Origin: Hoplostethus atlanticus
Taxonomy: Eukaryota > Chordata > Actinopteri > Trachichthyiformes > Trachichthyidae
Reading direction: 5' to 3'
Length of the DNA stretch: 64,000 nt
Assembly: GCA_034670405.1 (NCBI GenBank)
Contig: JAXDDX010000004.1
Span: forward strand, 6,733,001 to 6,797,000
Shown here: piece after piece, positions 36,501 through 46,544 of the stretch
Numbering within the stretch: position 1 is the first letter of the stretch
Layout: every line of letters starts with the position of its first letter
Notes under the pieces: model-generated
Told to the model about the DNA's origin: nothing
Database searches by the model: none
The model's input: the letters and a program-made list of their open reading frames with translations, nothing else
Program-made: the position numbers and the translations under genes

Positions 36501-38235
36501 AAATAAAAGTTGCAGTGCGAAACAACTTTTATCTTTATGTACATGCAGGGATGCTGTTACGATGGCTTGAAATCAGCAGTATGCTACAGTTTGCAAGAGT
36601 GGAGCTGTTCCTCACCTTGCGCTTGTGATGTTCAGGCCTCACAGTATTCTTAAAAGAAGAATAAAAACACAAACAGTATAATGGCAGAGAGCCTTAATCT
36701 TTGGCCTTACTTACTGTATACTGGTTACACTCGTGTATATATAGCTACTTTGAAAGTCTGAGGAGTACAAGCAAAATCGAAGACTTTCTTTTTTGCCTGT
36801 TAAGGTCAGCTACTACTAACATCCCAAGATATTGAAAGCAGATTGCTTGCCAGAAGCTTTAAAATGCTGTGAAATGTCAGCTGGGAGTCTCCTGAAATAA
36901 CTAATAACCCAGAGACCACGTCTGCCAAGGTAGGAGACCTGGAGCGTTAAAAAATGAATGCAAGGAAAGAGGTCATCTCTGCCATCCCTGTTGCAAATGA
37001 AACGAACTGACCAGTGACTAACTGCCTGACAAAATAATGTAAAAGTAAAAACGTCCTCATCCTCAGTCCTCATCTGTCCCACTACCATACAGGAGCTTCA
37101 GGGAGAGGAAGTGAGAGTGGCTGTAACCATCTACTACCATGATGACTAGGCCACTATTGTAGTGCTAATTGTAATAGTCTGGGCACCATGTGACCCACAT
37201 AGATGGCAGTGGACTACAAATCGCCTGTGGCAGCCCTGCAACCCAACCACACAACCTACTTTTGTACACCAGGCACCAGCAAAATGTACATCCCATATGC
37301 CTCTTGCTCATTGATATCCTGATGTTTGAAACTACGGTACACAATGAAGATGATGTACGGCTACACAACAAGCATACGAGCTACAACTATTCTTCCCATC
37401 CCCATCAGGCTATATTGGGTAGCAACTGATTTAGACTACTAGTCTCAGCTTTGTAAAAGTTGTTTACACACATTGCTTATATAGGGCTGGCTAAGATGTA
37501 GCTACATTTATGAATACAACGGCTTGTAATACCACAAGGTCTAAAGCCTAATGTTATTCTAGAGACTACTGTTCAGTAATAAGTCTTCCCTAAAGAAAAA
37601 TCACAATAATATTTCTATAGAATTCATATAGGGACCTACAGGCTGTCTGTGGAGCTCGTGTCTACAGTCTAAACTGTTGTATTTTTTGTCTCCTATGGTA
37701 TCAGTATAATGTTGCTCTTATATATTTCAGTCTGTGGGTTGTTTATAGTGACCTTATAGTACTTTAAGGTATTTTTAATGACATAAATATAGAATTTTAG
37801 GTGGTATAATTGTTTGACTTAGAGCAGCTCTATGATATTTTGAAAGTTTTGCTGTGCCGTCTGTATACTATCCTTCTTAAATTCATTACAGGATTACTAC
37901 AGTTGTTTTTGTGGCTGGCCTGTGTGTGAGTCGGCCGTAAACAAAGACTGACAGCGTGGAAAAGTGGAATGCGTTAAGTTTGGCAGAAGTAAAGTAAATA
38001 GATTTTTATTTTATTTTGATGTTGATCGAAATGCGCTTTCGCTATGAGTTGGACTGATGCAGAAAGCGATCACACGGCATATCCGGGTATGGTAATGGTA
38101 AATAATAAAGGACAGCCCTACCTTGGTTTCCTGCTGAGAGACGCTTATCGCCGGGGACTGGGGTGTCTCGTCCCGGTCCCGCTGGTCGTCTTTGCCCCCA
38201 CTTTCGTCCTGAATCATGTTGGCCGGTGGGATCAT
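12441..38235 (-). CDS. stac: STAC adaptor protein (SH3 and cysteine-rich domain)
   Basis: STAC proteins are cytosolic adaptors that bind L-type calcium channels and alter their inactivation and surface expression. Coding exons (minus): 38122-38235, 34309-34642, 26728-26861, 23450-23531, 23085-23191, 22127?-22175, 21284-21351, 18378-18454, 15513-15564, 14726-14863, 12441-12539. Exon 1 gives MIPPANMIQDESGGKDDQ, matching the mammalian start. Exon 2 has LQRLKRSLSFKTKSIRSKSA and the first half of the C1 zinc finger (FKKPTFCDVCNHM). Exon 3 completes it (GLRCKACKMSLHHKC). Exons 8-10 form the first SH3 (NTYVALYSF, DDSNDDWWK, DRIGFFPAAF), and exons 10-11 the second SH3-like part ending DVLEII. STAC rather than STAC2 or STAC3 is chosen from the C1 flank and GCKEQGQITLKEGQ. 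Exon 6 is the only uncertain one: its in-frame stop forces a phase-1 donor at 22126 or a missed exon. Confidence 0.93.
12778..14046. mobile_element. Inverted-repeat DNA element (MITE-like), interrupted
   Basis: The left end (AGTAGCACTTTACATTA) and the reverse complement of the right end (AGTAACACTTTACATTA) match. So do internal blocks TTAATTAACTGGTGA / TTAATTAACTAGTGA and ATCATGGTCAACTAATA / GTCATGGTCAACTAATA. The arms are therefore long, imperfect and about 130 bp each. AGTAACACTTTACA ends are typical of abundant non-autonomous fish DNA elements. I could not see a clean target duplication, and the centre holds another repeat (13335-13640). Confidence 0.7.
13335..13640. repeat. Teleost interspersed repeat nested in the MITE
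   Basis: Begins ATCACATTTATTTGTATAGC and continues through an A-rich GGAAAAACTCCCC block and an AAGAAACCTTGAGAGGGG block. This series recurs throughout fish genomes. Family name not assigned. It lies in the stac intron between exons 10 and 11. Confidence 0.65.
14726..14863 (-). CDS. stac: stac exon 10 (end of SH3-1, start of SH3-2)
   Basis: 46 codons in phase 0 at both ends: GVIEDRIGFFPAAFAHQVRA and onward to QGQITLKEGQ. DRIGFFP is the hallmark strand of the first SH3; FRCNRTYIGCKEQG starts the second. Acceptor TTTTTTCCAG, donor CAG|GTAGGA. Confidence 0.93.
15513..15564 (-). CDS. stac: stac exon 9 (SH3 n-Src/DDW strand)
   Basis: 52 bases encoding AGDRILLADDSNDDWWK. The paired tryptophans are the ligand-binding WW of SH3 domains. 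Acceptor TTTCTTGCAG, donor AAG|GTGGGT, entering in phase 2 and leaving in phase 0. Confidence 0.93.
17522..17574. repeat. (TG)26 microsatellite
   Basis: Uninterrupted dinucleotide tract in the stac intron between exons 8 and 9. The rest of 15,570-18,330 shows only an impure GA tract near 16,688-16,738 and no other support for genes. Confidence 0.95.
18340..18369. repeat. (GT)15 arm immediately downstream of stac exon 8
   Basis: Lies 8 bp past the exon 8 donor in transcription order; transcribed as (AC)n. It pairs with the (AC)16 at 18483-18514, which is transcribed as (GU)n. Confidence 0.9.
18378..18454 (-). CDS. stac: stac exon 8 (SH3 ALYSF strand)
   Basis: 77 bases encoding KDVLQLNTYVALYSFTPQES and QDLEM, entering in phase 0 and leaving in phase 2. 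Skipping it would shift the frame into exon 9. Its acceptor (CCAACTACAG) has a poor pyrimidine tract and its donor is AG|GTTAAT, so both splice sites look weak. Confidence 0.9.
18483..18514. repeat. (AC)16 arm immediately upstream of stac exon 8
   Basis: Located 28 bp before the exon 8 acceptor in transcription order; perfect dinucleotide repeat, complementary to 18340-18369. Confidence 0.95.
21284..21351 (-). CDS. stac: stac exon 7
   Basis: Encodes FTVLENGTEHYHPPERKPED and SP, matching mammalian VFTYPENGTDD. Enters in phase 1 and leaves in phase 0. Two in-frame acceptors 9 bp apart are possible (CTCTTAG and TTTTCACAG), so three residues may be optional. Donor CCG|GTGAGA. Confidence 0.85.
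22127..22175 (-). CDS. stac: stac exon 6 (3' boundary uncertain)
   Basis: Acceptor CTTTCAG then TSDLDKVPEEAVAHSSSQEL, matching mammalian TSDLVEVPEE. The frame stays open to TAG near 22045. Exon 7 needs a phase-1 junction, and the only phase-1 GT in frame is GCA|GTCAGG (22126), a mediocre donor. If a stronger donor farther on is used, an extra small exon must lie in 21,352-22,080. Confidence 0.75.
22213..22310. repeat. (GATA)n/(GACA)n microsatellite
   Basis: About 19 GATA units with a few GACA units at the right end, 38 bp upstream of stac exon 6. Transcribed as (UAUC)n it extends the pyrimidine-rich region before the acceptor. Confidence 0.95.
23085..23191 (-). CDS. stac: stac exon 5
   Basis: 35 codons including KVDPVYEALRFGTSLAQKAK and SGSESPHRNS, nearly identical to mammalian STAC. 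Enters in phase 1, leaves in phase 0. Acceptor TCTTCTAAAG, donor TCG|GTAAGG. Confidence 0.93.
23450..23531 (-). CDS. stac: stac exon 4
   Basis: 27 codons, PKGFRRYYSSPLLIQEQFGC and IKEVMPI, immediately after the C1 domain; this block is highly conserved in STAC. Acceptor CCTCCTCAG, donor G|GTGAGG. Confidence 0.94.
25507..25557. repeat. (CT)n(GT)n compound microsatellite
   Basis: CT tract 25507-25548 passing into a short GT tract, in the stac intron between exons 3 and 4. A (GAT)n tract lies nearby at 25795-25845 and produces a spurious Asp-rich ORF. Confidence 0.95.
26728..26861 (-). CDS. stac: stac exon 3 (second half of C1 zinc finger, with insertion)
   Basis: 44 codons giving GLRCKACKMSLHHKC and QQRCMGKL, the second zinc-binding half of the C1 domain. 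The exon starts with 11 residues, TTAKHVVFLAG, absent from the mammalian protein as I remember it; NTAKHG follows, where mammals have TNAKHG. The only usable acceptor is TATCAG, preceded by a (TG) repeat rather than a pyrimidine tract. Donor CTG|GTAAGA. Confidence 0.9.
30314..30424. repeat. (ACAG)n(ATAG)n microsatellite
   Basis: Tetranucleotide array of roughly 110 bp in the long stac intron between exons 2 and 3. Further simple repeats in this intron are at 29925-29943 (TG), 30915-30952 (TG), 33004-33022 and 33153-33177 (CT), 33095-33133 (AC), 33497-33524 (TG) with a G12 run at 33527-33538, and 33673-33710 (ACAT). No other genes were seen in 26,900-34,300. Confidence 0.95.
34309..34642 (-). 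CDS. stac: stac exon 2 (basic region and first half of C1)
   Basis: 111 codons. LQRLKRSLSFKTKSIRSKSA is the conserved basic start. A Pro-rich linker follows (PPVPPAIPCAPPPSS), then HCFMEHIFKKPTFCDVCNHM, the first two Cys and the His of the C1 domain. Acceptor CCCTATTTCAG, donor GTAG|GTGGGT, leaving in phase 1. Confidence 0.95.
36616..36648 (-). CDS. stac: Candidate 33-nt stac microexon
   Basis: Acceptor TCTTCTTTTAAG, 33 bases encoding NTVRPEHHKRK, donor AAG|GTGAGG. It sits between exons 1 and 2, which both join in phase 0, so inclusion would add 11 basic residues without breaking the frame. I know of no equivalent in mammalian STAC; it could be chance. Confidence 0.35.
38122..38235 (-). CDS. 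stac: stac exon 1 with start codon
   Basis: Start at 38235 chosen because MIPP matches the mammalian N-terminus. An upstream in-frame ATG at 38256 would add seven residues (MRSQKER) and has no family support. Ends QQETK with donor AAG|GTAGGG in phase 0. Confidence 0.9.
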
Positions 38236-38239
38236 CCTC

Positions 38240-38358
38240 TCTTTCTGCGATCTCAAGCAACTGTTGCTCCGAAGACTTTATACTCTCCCCAAAAAATGTC
38301 TACACCATGCTGTTACACTGCCATGCCTCTCTGGTCACCGTGACCCTGGGAGAGAGAG

Positions 38359-38432
<74 letters not shown>

Positions 38433-38720
38433 CATCCAGATCCACTGCTGCTGTGAAGACGAGAACCGAGTCTCATCCACCGACGGGGAGAGAAAAAAAG
38501 ACGAGAAAACAACGACACAAGTCAACTTCAAAAAGGGAAAAGTACTATTCGGGTCTCGTCAAAGCGCGAGTTGAAAGTCGGTCGAGTGGAGCTTCCGAGT
38601 GTTCTGCCCATTTAAAGGAGACTTTTGCGTTGACATTGTCGTGCGTAACGTTGCCAAGACCTCTCCATGCCCATGCTGCGCGCCGTGCGCCACACACTCC
38701 TGCATATGGGCGGAGAGCTG
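38240..38720 (-). promoter_or_regulatory. stac 5' UTR and promoter with long GA/CT tract
   Basis: A GA repeat of about 80 bp (38349-38430, CT on the transcribed strand) lies about 115 bp upstream of the start codon, followed by CpG-rich sequence to about 38,720 (CCGAGTCTC, GCGCGAG, GCGCGCCGTGCG). No TATA box is evident, consistent with a CpG-type promoter. Whether the CT tract is transcribed is not known. Confidence 0.55.
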
Positions 38721-39256
38721 CTGGGGAGGGAAGGAAGGAAGGATGGAGAAGGAGGAGGAATATTACACAATAGTCAAAGAGATCCCTCCTTTTTCATGTA
38801 TCAGTATGTGGTAGTCAACTCCCACATGTCAGATGTAATACGAAGATGTCCATGTTAACAAGACGTTTACTAGATTGTCTTAAAATCGTACTTTTCGTAA
38901 AACAAGTTAAAAATGTTTGCCAATGTGATGACATAATCTCACCCGTTTCCAATGCAAATCAACTTATTTAAAATATATATGTTTTTAAAAGATTTCTTTT
39001 AAAGGAATTTTCTTCACCCAAGTCGTGTTCTTGATACTAGTGAGTACTAGAGTAAGCTGCCCTTTTCTGCCTTGTTTCAAGATAGACTACTGACTCGTGG
39101 AACTGCATTAGAAACAAGTGAAATTATTTCACCTCATTGGCAGAATTAAAAATAAAAAACATAAGACTAAATATGACACTAAATTATATGTTTTGTATTG
39201 TATTTCACGGCTAATGTAAGTTACTGATGTATACTATGTGATCAAATCCAATTATC

Positions 39257-39307
<51 letters not shown>

Positions 39308-39738
39308 TTCATTATGATGCACCATCATAAGAACCAGGCGATACTTTTCCCCTTGCCAGGTACTGAGGTCTCTGTAATTGCCCTGTCACGCCTCAGCATC
39401 AGAGGTATCTATTCTAAATTAGAAGATTTGATGAAAAAACTTGGAGCAATTGGACCAAACCCCACGAGATTTGGAATAATTAATATGTGTGCTACATTTT
39501 TTTTTCTGTTGAAATCAGTTTTTCTAGCTTTTCTAGAGAGTTCACCCATTCCTAGGGAATACCAAGAAGATATCAACACTATCCTACATATTTACAAGCA
39601 TACAACTTTTTCACGTTTATGTATTTGTCTCGTTATGGACCACAGCACAAGTATGAACCATTGTTTAGGTGCAGACCGTTTTCATGTTTTGTCTCTTGTT
39701 GGGGAGAATTAGGCATCTCTACAAGCAAATCACAGCTC

Positions 39739-39863
39739 TCAGATGGGATAGGTGTGATCCTCACTGTAGTGATAGATCACTATGCCTCCCTCCAGGCTCC
39801 CCTGTGATGTGATGTCCTTGAAGTTACATTGCAGGACGATGGAGGCAGACTGCAGCCTCCTCA
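39739..39863 (-). other. Isolated candidate terminal exon, unknown gene
   Basis: A strong acceptor (TTTGCATTCCAG) is followed, on the minus strand, by an open frame of 40 codons (RRLQSASIVLQCNFKDITSQ ... YHYSEDHTYPI) and TGA. Exon length (125) fits a phase-1 entry. Codon use looks coding-like, but I found no partner exons between 39,900 and 50,900 and recognise no family. It could be the end of a gene with widely spaced exons, a relic, or chance. Confidence 0.25.
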
Positions 39864-40989
39864 CTGGAATGCAAACAACAACACAGTGCCAAAAAGTCTA
39901 TATACCTGATAGAAGAATATAAGAATAGAAGGGTTTCCCTCCAAAATGATATATATCTGGGTTGGAAGAAAAATGTTACCTGGTGTATTATATCCTCTAA
40001 AATATGACTATTTTGTAGCTAGAGGGATTGAGATAGCTGATATTGTCAAGAATAATGAATATAGAGTTTTACTTTAATGCCAGCAATCATTTTGTCAGAG
40101 TAGGTGACGTTCTTACCTATTTACAACATCACCAAAATGATGAACTCACACAATTGAATTAACCTTGTTGGAGCCACAACATTTCAAATCTGTTTTCTGG
40201 TTCATCCTCTGGACTGACAGTGACTATAGTGTAACAAATGGTATACAGGGTCTGAGAGCACACATGGTGTTATCCGATGGCAGCAGAGTTAAAACTCTAT
40301 ATAAGAGAAGGCGTTGTGCAGTGCCAGAGATATTATATGACTGATGATATTTGTGTCTGGGTGATGGTTTATATCTAAATCAGTGCTTGAGTTTAGGCTT
40401 TTTGCATTCATATTACAAATAGGTGTAAATAGGGTATTATTCAGCCACTGTTTTTCTGGTTTTAGGCAGTTATCTCCAAAGACACCAAAGCAGGCAAAAT
40501 CGCACATTTTAATTTTAGGATCTCAAATAGATTTTTTCACTTAATATGTTAAAACATATACAATATAACCATAGCATAGTGGACATGTTTTAACTAAACC
40601 TGATGTAGGGCATGTCTGTATTTCTTGCTGCTCAGTGTTGTCCTACAGGCTTTCATTTGTAATATTAATTTGTCAAGTACAAACAGAATGGACATTATAC
40701 TGGTTTCCCAGTCATAGTTAACATTATTGAGCCCATCAGCCCAGTTTCTATATGCTGTCCTACAGGTTTTATTTTGTTACCTGGTGCTCATGAGTTTTCT
40801 TAGTACAAACAGAATGACATTAGGATGAAACATACGTTTGTTTGACATCACAAGACTTTTCTCATCACATCAAATCGATTGAGGCAGTATGCTACGACAC
40901 GACAAGCCACCTCCTTCAATCCACACTAGAAAAGCACTCGAGTTAGTCAGCGAGTAAGACAGACAGTTAGTCAGACAGTGTATGAGTCA

Positions 40990-41020
<31 letters not shown>

Positions 41021-43683
41021 CCATGTGTGTGCGCACGTTTATTGTGAACCATGTTATCGCTGGAAAAGCCAAATGCATGACCAGTCTCACCAGGCAGGAA
41101 GCAGAGAGAGAGAGAGAGAGAACATTATAATTTCCTTTCTCAGCTGCTGGTCTTTATGAGGGACCATAGGAATGGAAGGAGGGCGTGAAAAGATGAGAAG
41201 GGAGGATGGAGGGATGGAGAAAATGGAGGGGGACAGGATAGAGGAGTGGGGAGGATTGGGGAGAGATAGGGGTTAATTATGCCAAATGAAAGGCCTTGTC
41301 TTGTAGCTAAGAACCAAGTTGTGTAATTTCATTCATCTGGTCTTCTTTCTTTCTTTCTTTCTTCTTTCTTTCTTCTATTCTTCCCATCCTGAGCATGCAG
41401 CCTGTAACCAACAGAGCTTCCAGTTTTCATGATAGAAAGAGACTGTTTTCTTTTAATATCAACCTTAACAGATGATGAATGAGAATAATTTTCACTGATT
41501 TTTATTTCTGCATTAAGATGTGACATGAACATGAACATGAACATGAACATGAACATGAACATAAATCTGAATGAGTGCTGGATCTTCATGAATAAACAGT
41601 CCATCATGAAAAATCACCTCCTCAGTGATGACGCCAGAATCCTCCCTTTAATAAGTCCCTTCACTGCCTTGTGTTTTGTTTTGACTGGTTTACAGTTATA
41701 CACCATGGTCCTGCAGGGAGCCTCCTCCCAGGGTTAATCCAACCAAGCCAGTCCTATGGTCCGCAGTCATTAGACATCCATTCACTGTCTCAGGGATTAT
41801 AACCATTCAGCACATAAATAGCAGCAGATTAGGGTGGTCAGGATTCAGTCTGTACGCCACAAAATGTCACACATAGAAAACATTTTAGCCGCTCTTTCTC
41901 TGTCAAAAAATGCCATATGTGCTTTAATTCAACTGGATTTCTTAATCTGAAATTATCTTTTCATTTCTAAGCAGAGGCTGAAGTCAATCAAAGACCGGTG
42001 CAGTAATGCTCAAAAAGTACTCTATTCTTCATAATATGCTTATATACTACTAATAATACTCATATACTGTACATACGCAACAAAATATAATTAATTTACA
42101 ATATCTATTTCCTAAAGCCATAACATTGTTAGTGGCATGCTTTGATTTTTAGAATATGTGGCAGATTTGTTGATGGGGGTGTTTATTTAGAGACGTGCCA
42201 AATCATGTGTGAATAATGTTCTGGAGTAATTGTGCTTCACTAGCGGTTTGCAGGTTGCTACCACAGAGTTGTGAATGGCAGTTATACTGTTCCAGTGCTT
42301 CACTGCATATTTCATGAGACTTCACACAGAAATGTGTTATATTTTTAAAAAAAGCATGTTGCTGCTGTGAATTTCCATCCTGGGAAACAGTATATGATAC
42401 CCGCTTCATTCAAATAGTAATTACTCTAACTTTCTGAATCACAGTTGATTCGATTTATTGAGTTGAATAAGAGTCCCTTTAAAATTGTGGAGACATCGAG
42501 GTCTGAAATCTTCCTTCTAACATCTGACCAAGACTAACTTTTCCATTTCCATTAAGTCCTCTGTTTTTGTGGAAACATTACTTACAGCAACACTGAAGTT
42601 CTCAACTTTCTGTGACACCAGAATTATGAAAATCAAAATGTGATTGAAATAAGTGATTTGTTCTTAAATCATAATGATGCACATTTGAATGAATCTTCAA
42701 GGTAAACTACATAATAACATCATAAGATAAGTATGATTTTTGTTGTGGCAATAACCCTGTTGTCAAATGATCATATTAAGACACTTTCATATGTATCAGT
42801 GCCCATATCCATGTAAACAAATGAAAACAAAACAACAGTACATGGATGGACTCCAGTGATGCCATTTGCACTCATTCTATCTAAAGTATCAGGATGTTAT
42901 GAAATCTATTCTCACACTTTCAAACCTTTGTCACACTTGTATGTGCCAAACTCCACATTTGTCTCTTTCTGGTTGGTTCTCAGCCCCTCTGCGAGACGAA
43001 ACATGTCAGACAGCTAAATGTAGGGTGTAGTTTCTTGCATACGCATATGGTGTTTTCATCTTGTTTTGGTGCCAATAAGAGATTAGTCATGAATCCTGTC
43101 ATCGGTTTTATCACATATAGGCCCCCATTGCTAATGTGTGGCTATATTAAAGATAAATGAAGACCCATCCATCTGTATCATCACTTCAGTCATGTGGAAT
43201 TTCTACAAGAGTAACGTTTTAACCACAGTGTAGAAAAGTGATGGGGAGATGAATTTCTAAAGTTTGGGACGAAAGGTTATTGCAATCAATCTTTCAATCG
43301 AGCCTCTGTGCCATGAATCCTTTCTGTTTGAACACTCCAGTAGCTCTATTATTATATGGATCATAAGGCATAGCTTTTCTGTACAAGACTGAGTGGATCA
43401 ATATTGGAGTGAACAGCATATAATTCACCAAAGCAACAATCAAAACAGCACATAAAATCAATTAATTCATACACACATGCTTATTTTGAATCAGCCTAAT
43501 TTGATATGTATTGACTGCAAATTAATGGAGGCATGTACAATATCAAATGATACTTAAATACCTCATTAACGCTTGTCATCCGCAAGTATACACTTTGCTA
43601 ATTTATTCTCTCTGTCTTCAGCTCAAACTGGAACTGAAAATGTTACCAATTACTGATCCAGCCCAAAAACACACACACACACA

Positions 43684-43723
<40 letters not shown>

Positions 43724-43865
43724 CCAGCATGTGTTACAGTAATGGGCAAATGGATTCCCTAAGAACCAAGGCTAATTAAGCCAGCTTATTATGACAGATC
43801 CGAGGAATGGTCTCTGCAGGGTAGGCGACAAAGTAATGAGAGATATGAGTATATGTGAGTGTGTA

Positions 43866-43886
43866 TAATATATATATATATATATT

Positions 43887-43968
<82 letters not shown>
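43866..43968. repeat. Compound (TA)n(TG)n(AG)n microsatellite
   Basis: Three adjoining dinucleotide tracts: TA 43866-43886, TG 43890-43930 and AG 43930-43968. Confidence 0.95.
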
Positions 43969-43973
<5 letters not shown>

Positions 43974-44158
43974 TTACTTTCTAAATTAGCAAACAGAAAA
44001 GCGCTTGATGCTTTTACAATGATAAATTAGTTGAAGGATCTCTCATGATGGACATTTGTATTTATTTGTTTCCAAGACTATTGCACTTGTTATTGTAAAG
44101 TAAGGAATGGAAATCATCTCAATTGGTGTGTATTTGTGTGTGTGGATGGCTGGGTGTT

Positions 44159-44204
<46 letters not shown>

Positions 44205-46383
44205 TTTGTGCATGCATGCATGTATATCTACGTGTTTTTGTGAACATCTTGACATCTTGACATCTCTTAGTGTCTTGAATTTAAAACTCTCAGACAATCT
44301 ATTAGAATAGATTGTTGAGGAAAAAAAAACTGAGGTTTGTCAGCCGTCTCTCTGTACTCAAGAATCTTCAGTACCTCTCCCAACTTTACCTTTAAGAGGG
44401 GTAACACTCAGCAGGACCCGCTGTCAGAGAAATTGGTTAAAATCAAAGGCTCTGACGATAATCATTTCCTCACTGTATGTTGATCCGAGTGAGCGCACCA
44501 TTCAGGTTGGGGCATCATCCTCCCATTTCATCCAGTGACGCACATCTGACCCACTGGGACCATGTTACTAGTCTCCAGCTGGTCATTTCTAATGCCTGTG
44601 TGCACCAGCCAAGGCTAATGAGACAGCAGAGGCTAAAAACAGCGCAGAACAGCAGCTGATCCTCTGTCACACTGAGAGCACTACATCTCACTCAGAGAAG
44701 AAGGGAGAGTCATCAGGGGTCCGTATAAATAGGTGTAGGTTTGAAGGGAGATAGGCTTAAAAGTACAATTACTGTGAATTTTACAGTAGGAGGTTTAGTA
44801 TGTTTTGGTACCACCGTGTGCTGAAAAATATTTTTTATTTTCGCTTAATCGGTATAGAGTCATAGTTCAGTATGTAGCGATGACACCCCACCCCCATTTT
44901 GAAATGATAAATGGGAGCATGTAGCAGTATTGCATCTGCTTTCACTTCTGAGGGTTTCATACAAAATAAGAGTTGTGCAAGTTGTGAAAGCTCCTGTTCT
45001 GTAAACAGGAGCTGTGTAATAAAATTCCACAGTGTAATACTGTGTAATACAATTACATACAATTAAAATTAAATTAAAATACAATTTTCTTCAATTCAGA
45101 CTTCAGACCTTCCCTATACAGCCACATTCTCCCAAAAGTGCCTACATTCTGGGACCATGTCTGCTTTTGACACTGCAGAGAAAACAAATCTGGAAACGCC
45201 ATGGCATTTGTTTGTAATCAATATATTTTGCTATAACTATTCCCTGCAAATGTTGTGAGGACTTGCAATTTTGACCATGTCATACTTCAAGGGCCACAAT
45301 TTTCCAAAAAAAATAATTTGAATTTCTCAGTAAAACGTTTATAGAAAGTACTTGTCAGAAACCAGATAATGCCATTTTTTTATTTTATTATTTATAAAAA
45401 AATGTCCAATCCTTGCACTGGAAACTAACACTGAAAACATCACAAGCATTTAGATTGTAATAAGAAATCTCAGAGAGACAGAAAAGAAACCTGACAGAAA
45501 AGTAATATTTCTCCTGTCAGTTACTTGTAGTTGACACACTGGAATATGGCTGTAAATAGCACAGGACTTCTAGCTGTTGCTGGTCTCCCTCAAGCACTGT
45601 ACTTAAACTGAGCAACAGGGAAGCAATGCTCTCATAATCTCCATCTAGACCTTTAATGAGCAAATCTTCCTATACATCCAGTATTGCTAGTTGACTTTAA
45701 AATGAAATGTAACACTTTGTCACACAAAACATTTTTTTGTCCTCTATAGAAATTTTAATTGATGTGCTTGCTGATTTAAGCCCAGTAAAAAGGATCATAA
45801 CCTGACCATAGTCTGACTCCTAACATGGTATTTCAATTGAAAATCAATCATGCCCTATATGAGAACTCATAAGTATTTTAGAGAAAAGTCTTTTTATACA
45901 CACAGTTGGCCTTAAGTGAGATGTTTTATTTATACAATGCAGGTTCAGCCAAGCAATCTGATTCATTAAAGACGGGTTCCAACCGTGCTGATAATTCCCA
46001 TAAAGCACAGCTAGCCTTTATTGATTGGTTACTATGCCAACTCTTGTGGTAACCAGGGAGCTAGTTAGCGGTCTCTCTCCTCTCCTTCTGTATTCATATG
46101 TATTTACACTATTCTGATGAAACGTATAATACCCTTTGAGGACATTCTTTACTGTGATTATGAATACTTTGGTGCTGCCAGCAGTACTTGGCTGTGGCTC
46201 ATATCTATTGTATCCCTGTCACACCAAAGTCCACAGTAAAAATTGCCTTCTTCGGTGGTTTTCACTATCTTCTAGAGTGCATGCTGCCTTAAAACCCCTA
46301 TCTTGAAAGTCAACTTTACAAATGTTGAGGATGGATTATATCTTGTTTCCATGCATTCTGGTATTTTTGCTTGTTTCATCTTT

Positions 46384-46544
46384 TTTTAATTTTGCCTTTA
46401 TTCGACAGTCAGTAGAGAGACACAGGAAAGATCAGGTGAGAGAGGGGGGATGACATGTGACATAGTTCCCGGGTCAGATTCGAATCCAGAACGTCACAGT
46501 TATGTGGTATGCGCCTCAGACCACTGAGCCACCAGGATGCACCT
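46384..46544 (-). mobile_element. tRNA-derived SINE
   Basis: On the minus strand it starts GGTGCATCCTGGTGGCTCAG, with a tRNA A-box (TGGCTCAGTGG) and B-box (GGATTCGAATC), then a CT-rich body and an AATAAAGGCAAAATTAAAA tail. A perfect 15-bp target duplication GCTTGTTTCATCTTT flanks it at 46369-46383 and 46545-46559. Both are expected of a LINE-mobilised SINE. It matches a common fish SINE architecture; exact family not named. Confidence 0.9.
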
